From Oscillospiraceae bacterium (GTDB taxonomy: Bacteria > Bacillota > Clostridia > Oscillospirales > Ruminococcaceae): a DNA stretch of 46,725 nucleotides. A program made the translations under genes and the position numbers. The notes beneath the pieces were generated by a model. The model ran no database searches, had not been told where the DNA came from, and saw nothing but the letters and a program-made list of their open reading frames with translations. Where the stretch lies: contig JAEEXH010000014.1 in assembly GCA_016291435.1 (NCBI GenBank), positions 1 through 46,725 of the forward strand. Reading direction: 5' to 3'. This document shows, in pieces, positions 35,557 to 43,963 of this stretch (position 1 is its first letter; each line of letters starts with the position of its first letter).

Positions 35557-36702
35557 ATGATAGATTATACAAAACGCAGCACATATTACTACGATCTGCC
35601 GCAGGAGCGCATTGCGCAGACTCCGGTCGAGCCGCGGTCTTCCTCGCGGATGCTCTGCCTTGACCGCAGCACCGGCGCGCTCAGCCACCGGCATTTCTAT
35701 GAGCTCGGGCAGTTCCTGCGCCCGGGCGATCTCCTCGTCATGAACGACTCCCGCGTGCTTCCCGCACGCCTCTACGGCGTCAAGACGGAGAATCAGACTC
35801 CGATCGAGTTTCTGCTCTTGAAGCCCGTCGGCGAGAAGGTCTGGGAGATCATCTGCAAACCGGCGAAGAAGGCGAAGATCGGCACACATTTCAGCTTCGG
35901 CGGCGGCAAGCTCGACGCAGAAGTCCTCGGCATCACCGAAGACGGCGGGCGCACGGTACGCTTTACCTGTGAGGGCAGCCTCTATGCGGTGCTCGATGAA
36001 ATCGGGCAGATGCCGCTCCCGCCCTATATCACCGAAAAATTGCAGGATAAGGAGCGCTACCAGACGGTCTATGCGCGGGAGCTCGGCTCCTCCGCTGCCC
36101 CGACCGCAGGTCTCCATTTCACCCCGGAGCTGCTCGCGGAGCTCAAGGCGCAGGGCGTCAATCAGGCATTCGTCACGCTCCATGTCGGGCTCGGCACCTT
36201 CCGCCCCGTCAAGGAGGATGACATCACCAAGCACCACATGCACATTGAGCATTACACGATCCCGCAGGAGACCGCCGATCTGATCGCCGAAACCAAGCGG
36301 AACGGCGGCAGGGTCATCGCAGTCGGCACGACCTCCTGCCGCACGCTTGAGGGTGCCGCAGCGGAGCACGGCAAGGTCTGTGCCTGCGAGGGCGACACCG
36401 GCATCTTCATCTACCCGCCCTATGATTTCAAGGTCATCGACGGGCTCATCACGAATTTCCATCTGCCGGAATCCACACTCATTATGCTGGTCTCGGCATT
36501 CGCAGGCTATGACAATGTCATGCACGCCTACAAAACCGCCGTCGAGGAGAAATATCGCTTCTTCTCCTTCGGCGATGCCATGCTGATCGCGGATCTCAGC
36601 TCAGATGGCAGCGCGGAGACGGTCTCCGATGCGGAAGTCACGGCAGTCTCCGAGCGTCTGATGGCGCAGAATGCCGCGGTCTATGAGGAACTTGCAAAAT
36701 GA
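35557..36702 (+). CDS. queA: tRNA preQ1(34) S-adenosylmethionine ribosyltransferase-isomerase QueA
   Basis: QueA transfers and isomerises the ribosyl part of S-adenosylmethionine to preQ1 at the tRNA wobble position, making epoxyqueuosine. Family blocks are clear: [12 protein letters not shown] near the start, [66 protein letters not shown] and [11 protein letters not shown]. At 381 residues it is longer than the usual 340-350 because about 35 extra residues follow the FGDAMLI end ([12 protein letters not shown]...). I start at the ATG at 35557 (GGAAAGG site); the upstream in-frame extension would begin inside the promoter. No queuosine partner genes are adjacent. The stop overlaps the Doc gene start. 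Confidence 0.94.
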   Translation: MIDYTKRSTYYYDLPQERIAQTPVEPRSSSRMLCLDRSTGALSHRHFYELGQFLRPGDLLVMNDSRVLPARLYGVKTENQTPIEFLLLKPVGEKVWEIICKPAKKAKIGTHFSFGGGKLDAEVLGITEDGGRTVRFTCEGSLYAVLDEIGQMPLPPYITEKLQDKERYQTVYARELGSSAAPTAGLHFTPELLAELKAQGVNQAFVTLHVGLGTFRPVKEDDITKHHMHIEHYTIPQETADLIAETKRNGGRVIAVGTTSCRTLEGAAAEHGKVCACEGDTGIFIYPPYDFKVIDGLITNFHLPESTLIMLVSAFAGYDNVMHAYKTAVEEKYRFFSFGDAMLIADLSSDGSAETVSDAEVTAVSERLMAQNAAVYEELAK

Positions 36703-37076
36703 AACGACTGACGAAAGCACAGGTTCTGATGCTGCACAGCGCACTGATCGCGCAGACAGGCGGCTCCCCGGAGATCATCCGCCCGGAGATGCTCGATTCC
36801 GCGGTCAATGCCCCCTATCAGACCTTCGGCGGCGTAATGCTGCACCCCGATCCCGTTGAACAGGCGGCGCATCTCGGCAGCGGCATCATCTGCGATCACC
36901 CCTTTGCGGACGGCAACAAGCGCACCGGCACGCATGTCATGCTGGTGACGCTTGCCATAAACGGCATTGCACCGGCATACACCGATGCGGAGCTGACAGA
37001 CATCATCCTCCGTGTCGCTTCGGGCAAGGCCGACACCGATGCGCTGCTGGAATGGCTGCGCACACACATCAACTGA
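36699..37076 (+). CDS. Doc-like Fic-fold protein, no visible antitoxin
   Basis: A 125-residue death-on-curing type protein. The Fic active-site motif HPFADGNKR (residues 67-75) is complete and followed by TGTHVML. Doc toxins phosphorylate EF-Tu using ATP; other Fic proteins AMPylate. A Phd-type antitoxin would normally lie just upstream, but here the gene overlaps the queA stop by 4 nt (ATGA) and no small antitoxin frame is present. Either inhibition is supplied elsewhere or the protein is a housekeeping Doc-like enzyme. It is co-transcribed with queA, and the dockerin gene begins 18 nt after its stop. Confidence 0.87.
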   Translation: MKRLTKAQVLMLHSALIAQTGGSPEIIRPEMLDSAVNAPYQTFGGVMLHPDPVEQAAHLGSGIICDHPFADGNKRTGTHVMLVTLAINGIAPAYTDAELTDIILRVASGKADTDALLEWLRTHIN

Positions 37077-37094
37077 CAGAAAGGACGGATCTCT

Positions 37095-38291
37095 ATGGCA
37101 ATTATCAGGAAGACGGCAGCGGCGCTCTGTGCCGCCGTTCTCACACTCACAGCGCTCCCGGCAGTGCGCTCCGCAGCGCTCGATCTGGAGCCGCAGACAC
37201 CCGACTGGGTGCCGACCGATGTGAGCGGCACGGTCGCATTTCTCAACGAATACGGCCGCACCCATACAGAGGGCGGATTCATCTGCTTTGTCATCAAGCA
37301 GGGCAAAGATATGAACTACTGGTTCACTGCCGATCCTGCGTTTTACACGGTCTCCGTGCAGAATATTGTCCCGGAGATTCCGGAAGAACCGGGCTTTCTG
37401 ACCGTGAACATGACCGCGGAGGAGCGGGAGGAATACAGAAAAAAAGAACGCGCCTATGAGGAATATCAGCAGTTCATCCAGATGTGCGGCGAGGAGGCAT
37501 TTGCCGATCTCCCGACCTATCAGGTCGTGACGCTGATGCCGCAGGAAACCGGTGAGCATGCAGTCTCGGTCGCCTGCTCCCCGAAGGACGATCTGCTCGA
37601 AGAAAGCACCGGCGGCGAGCCCATTCATATCGCGACATATACCTTCAATTTCGCGCCCGACGGCTCTATCACGGAGACAGATGAACTTAGCTGGCGCCCC
37701 GATTCGCCGTCTGAATTCAGTGCATTTACAGAAGAAAACGGCACGCTCTCCATGCGGGACGAAAAAGTCATTGTTGCCGTGACCACAAACCCGAGCACCG
37801 GCGCAGAGCTCATCATCGGGCAGAACGGCACGCCATATAATCTTGCCGCAGACTACCACATCCCGACTCACCGCGAGTATCCGATCCCGCTGGCAGGTGA
37901 AGGCACGCGTGTGCTGAAGATTTACACACCCAGAGAGGAAGGTTTCACCTATTTCACGATCTTCAACGGACAGCCGTGGGCAGCGGAGTACGCTGAGGTA
38001 AAGCTCGCGAAGGGCATTACCGCCGAAAGCCAAGCTGACGGTACCTATACCGTCAAGCCGGGTCCCATGATTCTCTGGGACCTCAACGCGGACGGCAGAC
38101 GGACGCTCGCCGATGTCGTGCTGCTGTCCCGCTTCCTGATCGCTGATGCGGATTTCAACGAGGCACAGCTCCTGATGGCAGATGTGAACGGAGACAGCAA
38201 GGTCAACGCAAAAGACCTGTCCGCCCTCAAAGCGCAGATTTTCTCGGAAATCGTCTTTATCGACGATCCCATTGCCAGCACAGAGAAATAA
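37095..38291 (+). CDS. Secreted protein with C-terminal dockerin and unknown main part
   Basis: A 398-residue exported protein. The signal peptide (1-28) ends near ALPAVRSAA. Residues 30-320 are a soluble region I do not recognise, with an internal acidic helix (EEREEYRKKERAYEEYQQF, about 120-140) and beta-rich segments. A type I dockerin occupies about 330-385, with two Ca loops DLNADGRRTLADVV and DVNGDSKVNAKDLS. A short hydrophobic/acidic tail (about 12 residues) follows the dockerin. No catalytic motif is visible, so it may be a structural or binding partner on a cohesin scaffold. It sits between doc and pyk; pyk follows after 25 nt. Confidence 0.8.
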   Translation: MAIIRKTAAALCAAVLTLTALPAVRSAALDLEPQTPDWVPTDVSGTVAFLNEYGRTHTEGGFICFVIKQGKDMNYWFTADPAFYTVSVQNIVPEIPEEPGFLTVNMTAEEREEYRKKERAYEEYQQFIQMCGEEAFADLPTYQVVTLMPQETGEHAVSVACSPKDDLLEESTGGEPIHIATYTFNFAPDGSITETDELSWRPDSPSEFSAFTEENGTLSMRDEKVIVAVTTNPSTGAELIIGQNGTPYNLAADYHIPTHREYPIPLAGEGTRVLKIYTPREEGFTYFTIFNGQPWAAEYAEVKLAKGITAESQADGTYTVKPGPMILWDLNADGRRTLADVVLLSRFLIADADFNEAQLLMADVNGDSKVNAKDLSALKAQIFSEIVFIDDPIASTEK

Positions 38292-38316
38292 ATATACTCG
38301 CAGGAGGAAACCACCC

Positions 38317-39744
38317 ATGCAGCAGATACTCAGAAAAACAAAGATCGTATGCACCGTCGGACCCGCAACCGACAAGCCCGAGGTGCTGCGTCAGATGATG
38401 CAGGCAGGCATGAATGTCGCCCGCTTCAACTTCTCGCACGCCAATTACGAAGTGGATAAGCAGCGCTTTGAGGCTCTCGTAAAGCTCCGCGAGGAGATGG
38501 GACTCCCGATCGCGACTATGCTTGATACAAAGGGTCCCGAGGTGCGGCTCCGCACATTCCCGGACGGCCCCACGGAGATCCGTGACGGCGACATCTACAC
38601 GCTCACCACACGCGATGTCCCCTGCGACAACAAGATCGGCAGTGTCAGCTATGCGCGCCTCACAAAGGATGTCAAGCCCGGCGACACGGTCATGATCAAC
38701 GACGGTCTCGTTGAACTGCGCATCGAGCATGTTTCCTCCACAGATATCGAATGCCGCGTCATTCACGGCGGCACGCTCTCCAATCACAAGTCCTGCAACT
38801 TCCCCGATGTCAACCTTTCGATGCCCTATCTTTCCGACGCGGACATGGAGGATCTGGAATTCGGCGCGAAGCTCGGCTTTGATTTCATTGCTGCGAGCTT
38901 TGCACGCACCGGCGCGGATATCCGCTATCTGCGCAAATTCACGCAGAGCCTCGGCTGGTACGGCGTGCGCATCATCGCAAAGATCGAGAACCGCGAGGGC
39001 GTCAACAACATCGACGAGATCCTTGAGGCAGCAGACGGCATCATGGTCGCCCGCGGCGACATGGGCGTGGAGATCCCCTTCGAGCAGATCCCTGCGATCC
39101 AGAAGACACTGATCCGCAAAGGCTACGAAGCAGGCAAACAGGTCATCACTGCGACACAAATGCTGGAATCCATGATGACGCATGCACGCCCGACCCGTGC
39201 AGAGATCACGGATGTCGCCAACGCGATCTATGACGGCACCAGCGCGATCATGCTCTCCGGCGAAACTGCCGCGGGCGAATTCCCGGTCGAAGCGGTGAAG
39301 ACGATGGAGCGCATTGCGATCACAACAGAGAGCAATATCGACTACAAGGGCGAATTCATGAACCGCAGCGGCAAGAAGACCACCATCGCAGACGCAATCG
39401 CACACGCGACCGTCACGACCGCGCATGACCTTGATGCCAGTGCGATCATCACTGTGACAAAAGAGGGCGAGACCGCACGCCTGATCTCGAAATACCGCCC
39501 GATGTTTCCGATCATCTCCTGCACGACCGAAGCGATGCGGCAGCGGCAGATGAACCTCTCGTGGGGTGTCTATCCGCTGGTGATTGCAGAGGAAACGAGC
39601 ACCGATGCACTGTTCAAGCACGCAGTCGATGCAGCATGCGCGGCAGGCTACGCAGAGCCCGGCGATCTGGTCGTCATCACGGCAGGTGTCCCGCTCGGCG
39701 TCTCCGGCACAACCAATCTGCTGAAGGTCGAGTCGATCGAATAA
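38317..39744 (+). CDS. pyk: Pyruvate kinase
   Basis: The last glycolytic step: phosphoenolpyruvate plus ADP to pyruvate plus ATP. It is 475 residues with a classical start (TKIVCTVGPATDKPE), ARFNFSHANYE, LDTKGPEVRL, the active-site block IIAKIENREGV, MVARGDMGVE and ATQMLESM, and a C-terminal allosteric domain. There is no extra C-terminal PEP-utiliser domain such as Bacilli have. The start is the ATG at 38315-38319 region (38317) after GGAGG; a longer frame starts inside the dockerin gene. A strong terminator follows. Confidence 0.96.
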   Translation: MQQILRKTKIVCTVGPATDKPEVLRQMMQAGMNVARFNFSHANYEVDKQRFEALVKLREEMGLPIATMLDTKGPEVRLRTFPDGPTEIRDGDIYTLTTRDVPCDNKIGSVSYARLTKDVKPGDTVMINDGLVELRIEHVSSTDIECRVIHGGTLSNHKSCNFPDVNLSMPYLSDADMEDLEFGAKLGFDFIAASFARTGADIRYLRKFTQSLGWYGVRIIAKIENREGVNNIDEILEAADGIMVARGDMGVEIPFEQIPAIQKTLIRKGYEAGKQVITATQMLESMMTHARPTRAEITDVANAIYDGTSAIMLSGETAAGEFPVEAVKTMERIAITTESNIDYKGEFMNRSGKKTTIADAIAHATVTTAHDLDASAIITVTKEGETARLISKYRPMFPIISCTTEAMRQRQMNLSWGVYPLVIAEETSTDALFKHAVDAACAAGYAEPGDLVVITAGVPLGVSGTTNLLKVESIE

Positions 39745-39752
39745 AAAAGAAT

Positions 39753-39788
39753 GATCCCCCGGTTCACACAGCCGGGGGATCCTGTTTT
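39753..39788 (+). terminator. Intrinsic terminator of pyk
   Basis: GATCCCCCGG (39753-39762) pairs with CCGGGGGATC (39772-39781) around a 9-nt loop, then CTGTTTT. Confidence 0.9.
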
Positions 39789-39794
39789 CCGCAT

Positions 39795-39830
39795 AAAAAA
39801 ACACACGGACGGCTCAAAAAGAGCCGTCCG
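39795..39830 (-). terminator. Terminator of the structured RNA
   Basis: On the minus strand CGGACGGCTC (39821-39830) and GAGCCGTCCG (39806-39815) make a 10-bp stem with a TTTTT loop, then TGTG and seven T (39795-39801). Since the T-tract is on the minus strand, it ends the RNA transcribed from 40060. Confidence 0.9.
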
Positions 39831-40060
39831 CTGATTTGCAAGAGCTCCGCCTTGCCGTCGCCCAACGCATAAAACCCGCTTGCAGCAGGTGGGTATCCTC
39901 CTGCGCCGCTCACGCTCCCTGCTTCCGCTTATGTCAGTACTGGTAATGCATAAGCAGGAGGTCTGCAATCCTATGCGCAGAGTCCGGATTCCCTGAATAT
40001 AAATGTTGGATTATATCAAGTTGGACTTGATCGTACAAGGCAGAATGTATCTTGCTTTCT
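39795..40060 (-). ncRNA. Structured non-coding RNA, about 265 nt; raiA-motif-like or 6S-like, family not resolved
   Basis: A stand-alone RNA with its own promoter (40067-40095) and terminator. No protein frame fits. Many helices can be drawn (positions on the plus strand): end-closing 40050-40055 with 39838-39843, and 40036-40045 with 39845-39854; a 5' hairpin 40015-40021 with 40025-40031; 40005-40009 with 39862-39866; 39986-39993 with 39891-39898 (one mismatch); a side hairpin 39875-39880 with 39884-39889; 39975-39980 with 39901-39906; and an apical hairpin 39927-39933 with 39949-39955. This branched shape is less rod-like than typical 6S RNA and recalls the raiA motif, but I cannot name it with confidence. 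It is not SRP, tmRNA or RNase P RNA by sequence. Confidence 0.75.
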
Positions 40061-40066
40061 GATACT

Positions 40067-40095
40067 AGTATACCATGCTGACTGCGAAAAATCAA
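40067..40095 (-). promoter_or_regulatory. Promoter of the structured RNA
   Basis: TTGATT (40090-40095), 17-bp spacer, TATACT (40067-40072) on the minus strand. It lies just beyond the DUF1292 stop codon. Confidence 0.8.
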
Positions 40096-40137
40096 GTGTT
40101 AATTTTCACCAATTTCCTGTCCGGATTTTGGATAAAA

Positions 40138-40494
40138 TCACTCATGATGATGGCAGCAGTCGCAATCCTCATCGTCGCACTCGCAGTCCTCATCCAGGCG
40201 CTCCAGGAAGAGATTTGCAATGCGCTCATATTCCTCATCGCTTTCAATCGGCTCCAGAACCTCCGAGCCATCCTCAGCCGTGGTCACAGAGAGCACAACC
40301 AGCTCGACCTCGCCGTCCAGCAGCTCCTCGGGGTTTTCAATGTGAGGGATCAGTGCGAAGTAAACCTTCCCTTCCTCCTCCATGACGTCGATCAGCTCAA
40401 AGAGCTTCTCCTCGCCGTCCTCGCTGACGAGCGTATAGAGCTCGGGCGCGTCCATGACGTCATCATTCTCCATAGGGGTATTCAGATCTGCCAT
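40138..40494 (-). CDS. DUF1292 protein with an acidic Cys/His-rich tail
   Basis: A 118-residue acidic cytoplasmic protein. Residues 18-90 match DUF1292 (YrzB-like): LYTLVSEDGEEKLFELIDVMEEEGKVYFALIP and LSVTTAEDGSEVLEPIESDEEYERI. The usual family size is about 85-105. Here the last 16 residues (DCECDDEDCDCCHHHE) add five Cys and three His, a possible metal-binding tail. The family function is unknown; in many Firmicutes it neighbours alaS/ruvX-type genes, but here it sits behind the recR cluster. It has its own strong promoter and GGAG site. Confidence 0.85.
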   Translation of the reverse strand: MADLNTPMENDDVMDAPELYTLVSEDGEEKLFELIDVMEEEGKVYFALIPHIENPEELLDGEVELVVLSVTTAEDGSEVLEPIESDEEYERIANLFLERLDEDCECDDEDCDCCHHHE

Positions 40495-40559
40495 TTTTAA
40501 CTCCGTTCCGCCGGATTGCTCCGGTCAATGTATTTGCAGACTGTACGCCTGCTTCTCCT

Positions 40560-40588
40560 ATTGTACCCGATTTCTGCCAAAATGTCAA
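40560..40588 (-). promoter_or_regulatory. Promoter of the DUF1292 gene
   Basis: TTGACA (40583-40588), 17-bp spacer, TACAAT (40560-40565) on the minus strand, starting 30 nt after the HAD gene stop. Confidence 0.8.
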
Positions 40589-40618
40589 GCCATTTTTTCG
40601 GGATGCGCAAAACCGTGC

Positions 40619-41281
40619 TCATACACGGAATTTTCGCATGAATTCAGGCGTCGTCAGCGAAAACCAGCTCCCCGCCATCTTATCGCAGAGGGCTTCGAGC
40701 GCGTCCCAGTCGCCGCGGGATGCGTTGTCATAGAAGCCGACGGTGTAAAAGCCGGCACGCTTTGCAGTTTCCGCCGCATGCAGTGCATCCTCAAAGACCG
40801 CAGTCTCCTGCGGCGATGCACCCAGGCGCCGCGCCGCTTCCAGATACACATCCGGCTGCTGCTTGCCGGGCAGACCGTCATCGGGCGTAATCAGGAATTC
40901 AAGCATCGGAAGAATGCCGCATCTGCTGAGTGCTGCTTCCGCAAGCTCCCTGCCCGTCGCAGTCACCACGCAGAACGGGATCCCCTGCTCATTCAGCCGG
41001 CGCAGAAAATCCGCTGCCCCCGCCTTCAGGAGCAGCGTTTCGCGGTATTGATGCCCGATGAATTCCATGACCTCCGCGCAGATTTCTTCCGCCGTCATAT
41101 GGAGCGGGAAGTTTTCCGCATAATAGGCGCAGGCTTCATCAAGCGTCATTTTGATCACGGTATCCGTCAGATTCTCCGGCGGCTCGATGCCGTGTGACCG
41201 CAGAAACTGACTGTCCAGCGTTGTCCACATGCCCATCGAATCGAGCAGTGTCCCGTCCATATCAAATATCGCCGCACGCAT
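40619..41281 (-). CDS. HAD-superfamily phosphatase, beta-phosphoglucomutase-like
   Basis: A 220-residue phosphatase or phosphomutase. The HAD motif I is FDMDGTLLDS (Asp8 nucleophile, Asp10 acid/base), motif II is VVTATG, motif III lies around PDDGLPGKQQPD (Lys) and motif IV around VFEDALHAAETAKRAG. A helical cap between motif I and II is typical of subclass C1. The substrate is unknown; a sugar phosphate is likely. The start is 3 nt after the recR stop, so translation is coupled. Confidence 0.88.
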   Translation of the reverse strand: MRAAIFDMDGTLLDSMGMWTTLDSQFLRSHGIEPPENLTDTVIKMTLDEACAYYAENFPLHMTAEEICAEVMEFIGHQYRETLLLKAGAADFLRRLNEQGIPFCVVTATGRELAEAALSRCGILPMLEFLITPDDGLPGKQQPDVYLEAARRLGASPQETAVFEDALHAAETAKRAGFYTVGFYDNASRGDWDALEALCDKMAGSWFSLTTPEFMRKFRV

Positions 41282-41284
41282 CTC

Positions 41285-41887
41285 TCACATCTCACTTCTG
41301 TTCGAGAGCGCACGGAAGAGCGTCACCTCATCGGTGTATTCGATCACGCCGCCGACGGGCATGCCGAATGCGAGTCTTGTCACGCGCACGCCGAGCGGTT
41401 TGCAGAGCCGCGAGAGATACATCGCCGTTGCCTCGCCCTCGACGCTCGGGTTGGTCGCCATGATGAGCTCCTCAATGTCCTCATTCTGAATGCGCTCCAG
41501 CAGATGTGCAACGCGCAGATGCTCGGCAGTGATGCCGTCCAGCGGGGAAATGAGTCCGTGCAGCACATGATACACGCCGTGATATTCATGCGTGCGCTCA
41601 ATGGCTGCCACATCCTTCGGTCCCTCCACGACACAGACTGTCGTGTGGTCGCGCTTGGGATTCGCACAGATGGCGCAGACCTCCTGCTCGGTCAGATTCT
41701 GGCAGATCGGGCAGTCATGAATCTGCGTCTTAGCGTTGAGAATGGCGGCGGCAAATTCCTCCGCATCCTCCTTCGGCATCTCCATGACGGCATACGCAAG
41801 GCGCTGCGCGGTTTTCATTCCGATACCGGGCAGCGCTGCGAATTTTTCAGTTAATACAACAAGCGGCAATGCGCTGGTGTTATCCAT
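41285..41887 (-). CDS. recR: Recombination mediator RecR
   Basis: RecR works with RecO and RecF to load RecA on SSB-coated single-stranded DNA. The 200 residues hold an N-terminal helix-hairpin-helix (LPGIGMKTAQRLAY), a four-Cys zinc site at Cys59, Cys62, Cys71 and Cys74 (CPICQNLTEQEVCAIC), a Toprim domain (VCVVEGPKDVAAIE...ATNPSVEGEATAMYL) and the C-terminal Walker B-like segment RLAFGMPVGGVIEY. The ribosome binding site is weak; the ATG lies 3 nt after the ybaB stop, so expression likely depends on coupling. The dnaX-ybaB-recR order is widely conserved. Confidence 0.96.
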   Translation of the reverse strand: MDNTSALPLVVLTEKFAALPGIGMKTAQRLAYAVMEMPKEDAEEFAAAILNAKTQIHDCPICQNLTEQEVCAICANPKRDHTTVCVVEGPKDVAAIERTHEYHGVYHVLHGLISPLDGITAEHLRVAHLLERIQNEDIEELIMATNPSVEGEATAMYLSRLCKPLGVRVTRLAFGMPVGGVIEYTDEVTLFRALSNRSEM

Positions 41888-41890
41888 AGA

Positions 41891-42238
41891 TCAGAACAGA
41901 CCCGGGAGTGCGACACCGCCGGTGATCTTGGTCATCTCCGCCTCAGTGGTCTCCTCGACGCTGTTGATCGCCTCATTGACGGCGCTGATGATCAGATCCT
42001 GAAGCATCTCAATATCAGACGGATCGACGACCTCGGGCTTCAGTTCGACGGACTGGAGCGTCTTCTTGCCGGTCACAGTGACATTCACCATGCCGCCGCC
42101 TGCGGATGCAGTGAAGGTGCGCTGCTCGATGTCTTCCTGAAGCGCAGTGATCTGATCCTGCATTTTGCGTGCCTGATGGATCATGGAGTTCATGTCCTGG
42201 CCGCCGCCCTGAAACTGCTTCGGTACTCTGGATTTCAT
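41891..42238 (-). CDS. YbaB/EbfC nucleoid-associated protein
   Basis: A 115-residue DNA-binding protein that dimerises and coats DNA in the nucleoid. Features are a helical start (MNSMIHQARKMQDQITALQED), the core strand block TASAGGGMVNVTVTGKKTLQSVELKPEVVDP and a C-terminal helix (LQDLIISAVNEAI). The extra N-terminal MKSRVPKQFQGGGQD is usual for Firmicutes. AAGGAGAA precedes the ATG. It lies between dnaX and recR as in most bacteria. Confidence 0.95.
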   Translation of the reverse strand: MKSRVPKQFQGGGQDMNSMIHQARKMQDQITALQEDIEQRTFTASAGGGMVNVTVTGKKTLQSVELKPEVVDPSDIEMLQDLIISAVNEAINSVEETTEAEMTKITGGVALPGLF

Positions 42239-42314
42239 AAGAATTCTCCTTACATTTTACATTGATTTTTGATTTATATAAGCCGCACGGCATCGCCGCA
42301 CAGATTATAAACAG

Positions 42315-43940
42315 TTACTTTTTGTCTTCTCTTGTTCCGACCGGAACCTGCATTTCCTGTGCTCTCTGCATCAGCGTATCGACGGGAGACTGCTGCTCCC
42401 CCTGCGGCTCAACGGTCTTGAACCGGATCGAATACTGCCTGCCGAGCACCTGCAAAGCAGCCTGCTCAAGTGCGGCTGCATCGCGCCTTGTGAAGAGCTG
42501 CTTGAACAGACGGTTTCGCACGATCAGCAGTAGAATCTGCTTGTCCTCCAGCGCATAGGCTTCGGAATCCTGCAAGAGCCCCGAGACAGCGGGGTTCAGC
42601 GTATGGAACCGCTCCAGCACCTCCGCCCAGTTGCGCACAGGCGTGGACTGCGAGGTATCGGGCTTGCCCTCGACCTGCAATTCCCTTGCCGGTATCTTCG
42701 GCTCCGGGCGATGCGCTGTCTGCGCCGCGCCTGCACGGAAATTCGCGGGCACGCCGTTTCGCACAAGCTCAGAGAGCTGCGCTTCCAGCCTTGCGATGCG
42801 GTCTGTCAGCACTGCCGTGTCGCCGCCCGCCTGCGCTGTCGGTGTCTGCGTCTGGAGATCGGCACAGAGCCGGATGAGCGTCATCTCGAGCTCCATTCTG
42901 CGATTGCCTGCGCGTGTCATGCGGTCGCAGCACTGCCGGACGGCATTCAGCGCATTGAGCACGCCGCCGGTCGTGTATTCCTCAGAAAGCGACTTCAGCG
43001 CATCAAGCTCCTGCGGCATCGCGCTGATCAGCTCCGGCGCATCCGGCGCAGATTTCAGCAGCATGACATTTCTGAGCTGCTGCGAGATCTCGTCCGCAAA
43101 GCGCGTCATATCCTTCGACTGCCGGTAGAGCTTGTCTATGACAGAGAGTGCGGCAGCGGCGTCCCTTGCGGCAACGGCATGCAGCACGGAATAAACGGAT
43201 TCTGTACCCGCAACGCCGACCGCTTCCTCGACCGTCTCGCTTTCAATGGTATCGGAAACAGCGGCACACTGATCGAGCAGCGAGAGCGCGTCGCGCAGAC
43301 CGCCGTCGGAGAGCATCGCAATGCGGTGCGCGGCGGCATCGGAGACCGTGAAGCTCTCATGCGATGCGATATACTGGATGCGCGCAGCAATATCCTCGGG
43401 CAGAATGCGGCGGAAATCGAACCGCTGGCAGCGCGAGAGGATGGTCGCCGGGACCTTGTGGATCTCGGTGGTCGCGAGCACGAATTTGACATAGGGAGGC
43501 GGCTCCTCGATCATTTTCAGGAGCGCGTTGAACGCCTCGGTCGTGATCATGTGCGCTTCGTCGATGACATACACCTTATACTTGCAGCGCACGGGCATAT
43601 AGGCGGCGTTGTCGCGCAGGGAACGCACCTCGCCGACGCCGTTGTTGGAAGCGCCGTCGATCTCGATGATGTCCGTGAGCGCGCCCTTTTCGGCATCGCG
43701 GCAGTTCTCGCATTCCAGACAGGGGTTGCCGTCCTTCGGGTGCAGGCAGTTGACCGCCTTCGCGAAGATACGCGCACAGGTGGTCTTGCCGGTGCCGCGG
43801 GAGCCGACGAACAGATAGGCGTGCGCAGTCTTCTCGCGCATGATCTGGTTTTTGAGCGTCCGTGTGATATGCGGCTGTGCGACAATGTCATCGAAGGTCT
43901 GCGGTCTCCATTTCCGGTAGAGCGCTTCATAGGCTGCCAT
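42315..43940 (-). CDS. dnaX: DNA polymerase III subunit gamma/tau
   Basis: The clamp-loader ATPase and holoenzyme organiser. 541 residues with ATPase domain: Walker A GSRGTGKTT (46-54), the zinc site Cys65, Cys74, Cys77 and Cys80, Walker B VIDEAHMI, and sensor LATTEIHKVPATILSRCQRF. Domain III (clamp-loader collar) follows, then a Pro/Gln-rich linker and a C-terminal tau-like domain (FKQLFTRRDAAALEQ). I see no programmed frameshift site, so probably only tau is made. I start at MAAYEALYRKWRP (43938-43940) because of the GGAGG site; the 22-codon extension runs through the SRP RNA. It lies 24 nt after the SRP RNA helix and is probably co-transcribed with it. Confidence 0.95.
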   Translation of the reverse strand: MAAYEALYRKWRPQTFDDIVAQPHITRTLKNQIMREKTAHAYLFVGSRGTGKTTCARIFAKAVNCLHPKDGNPCLECENCRDAEKGALTDIIEIDGASNNGVGEVRSLRDNAAYMPVRCKYKVYVIDEAHMITTEAFNALLKMIEEPPPYVKFVLATTEIHKVPATILSRCQRFDFRRILPEDIAARIQYIASHESFTVSDAAAHRIAMLSDGGLRDALSLLDQCAAVSDTIESETVEEAVGVAGTESVYSVLHAVAARDAAAALSVIDKLYRQSKDMTRFADEISQQLRNVMLLKSAPDAPELISAMPQELDALKSLSEEYTTGGVLNALNAVRQCCDRMTRAGNRRMELEMTLIRLCADLQTQTPTAQAGGDTAVLTDRIARLEAQLSELVRNGVPANFRAGAAQTAHRPEPKIPARELQVEGKPDTSQSTPVRNWAEVLERFHTLNPAVSGLLQDSEAYALEDKQILLLIVRNRLFKQLFTRRDAAALEQAALQVLGRQYSIRFKTVEPQGEQQSPVDTLMQRAQEMQVPVGTREDKK

Positions 43941-43963
43941 TGTCACACCTCCCTCATCACAGA

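Noticed and set aside
36681-39804. Minus-strand frames of 564 and 515 codons across the dockerin gene and pyk
   Set aside because: Antisense shadows of genes with clear family motifs.
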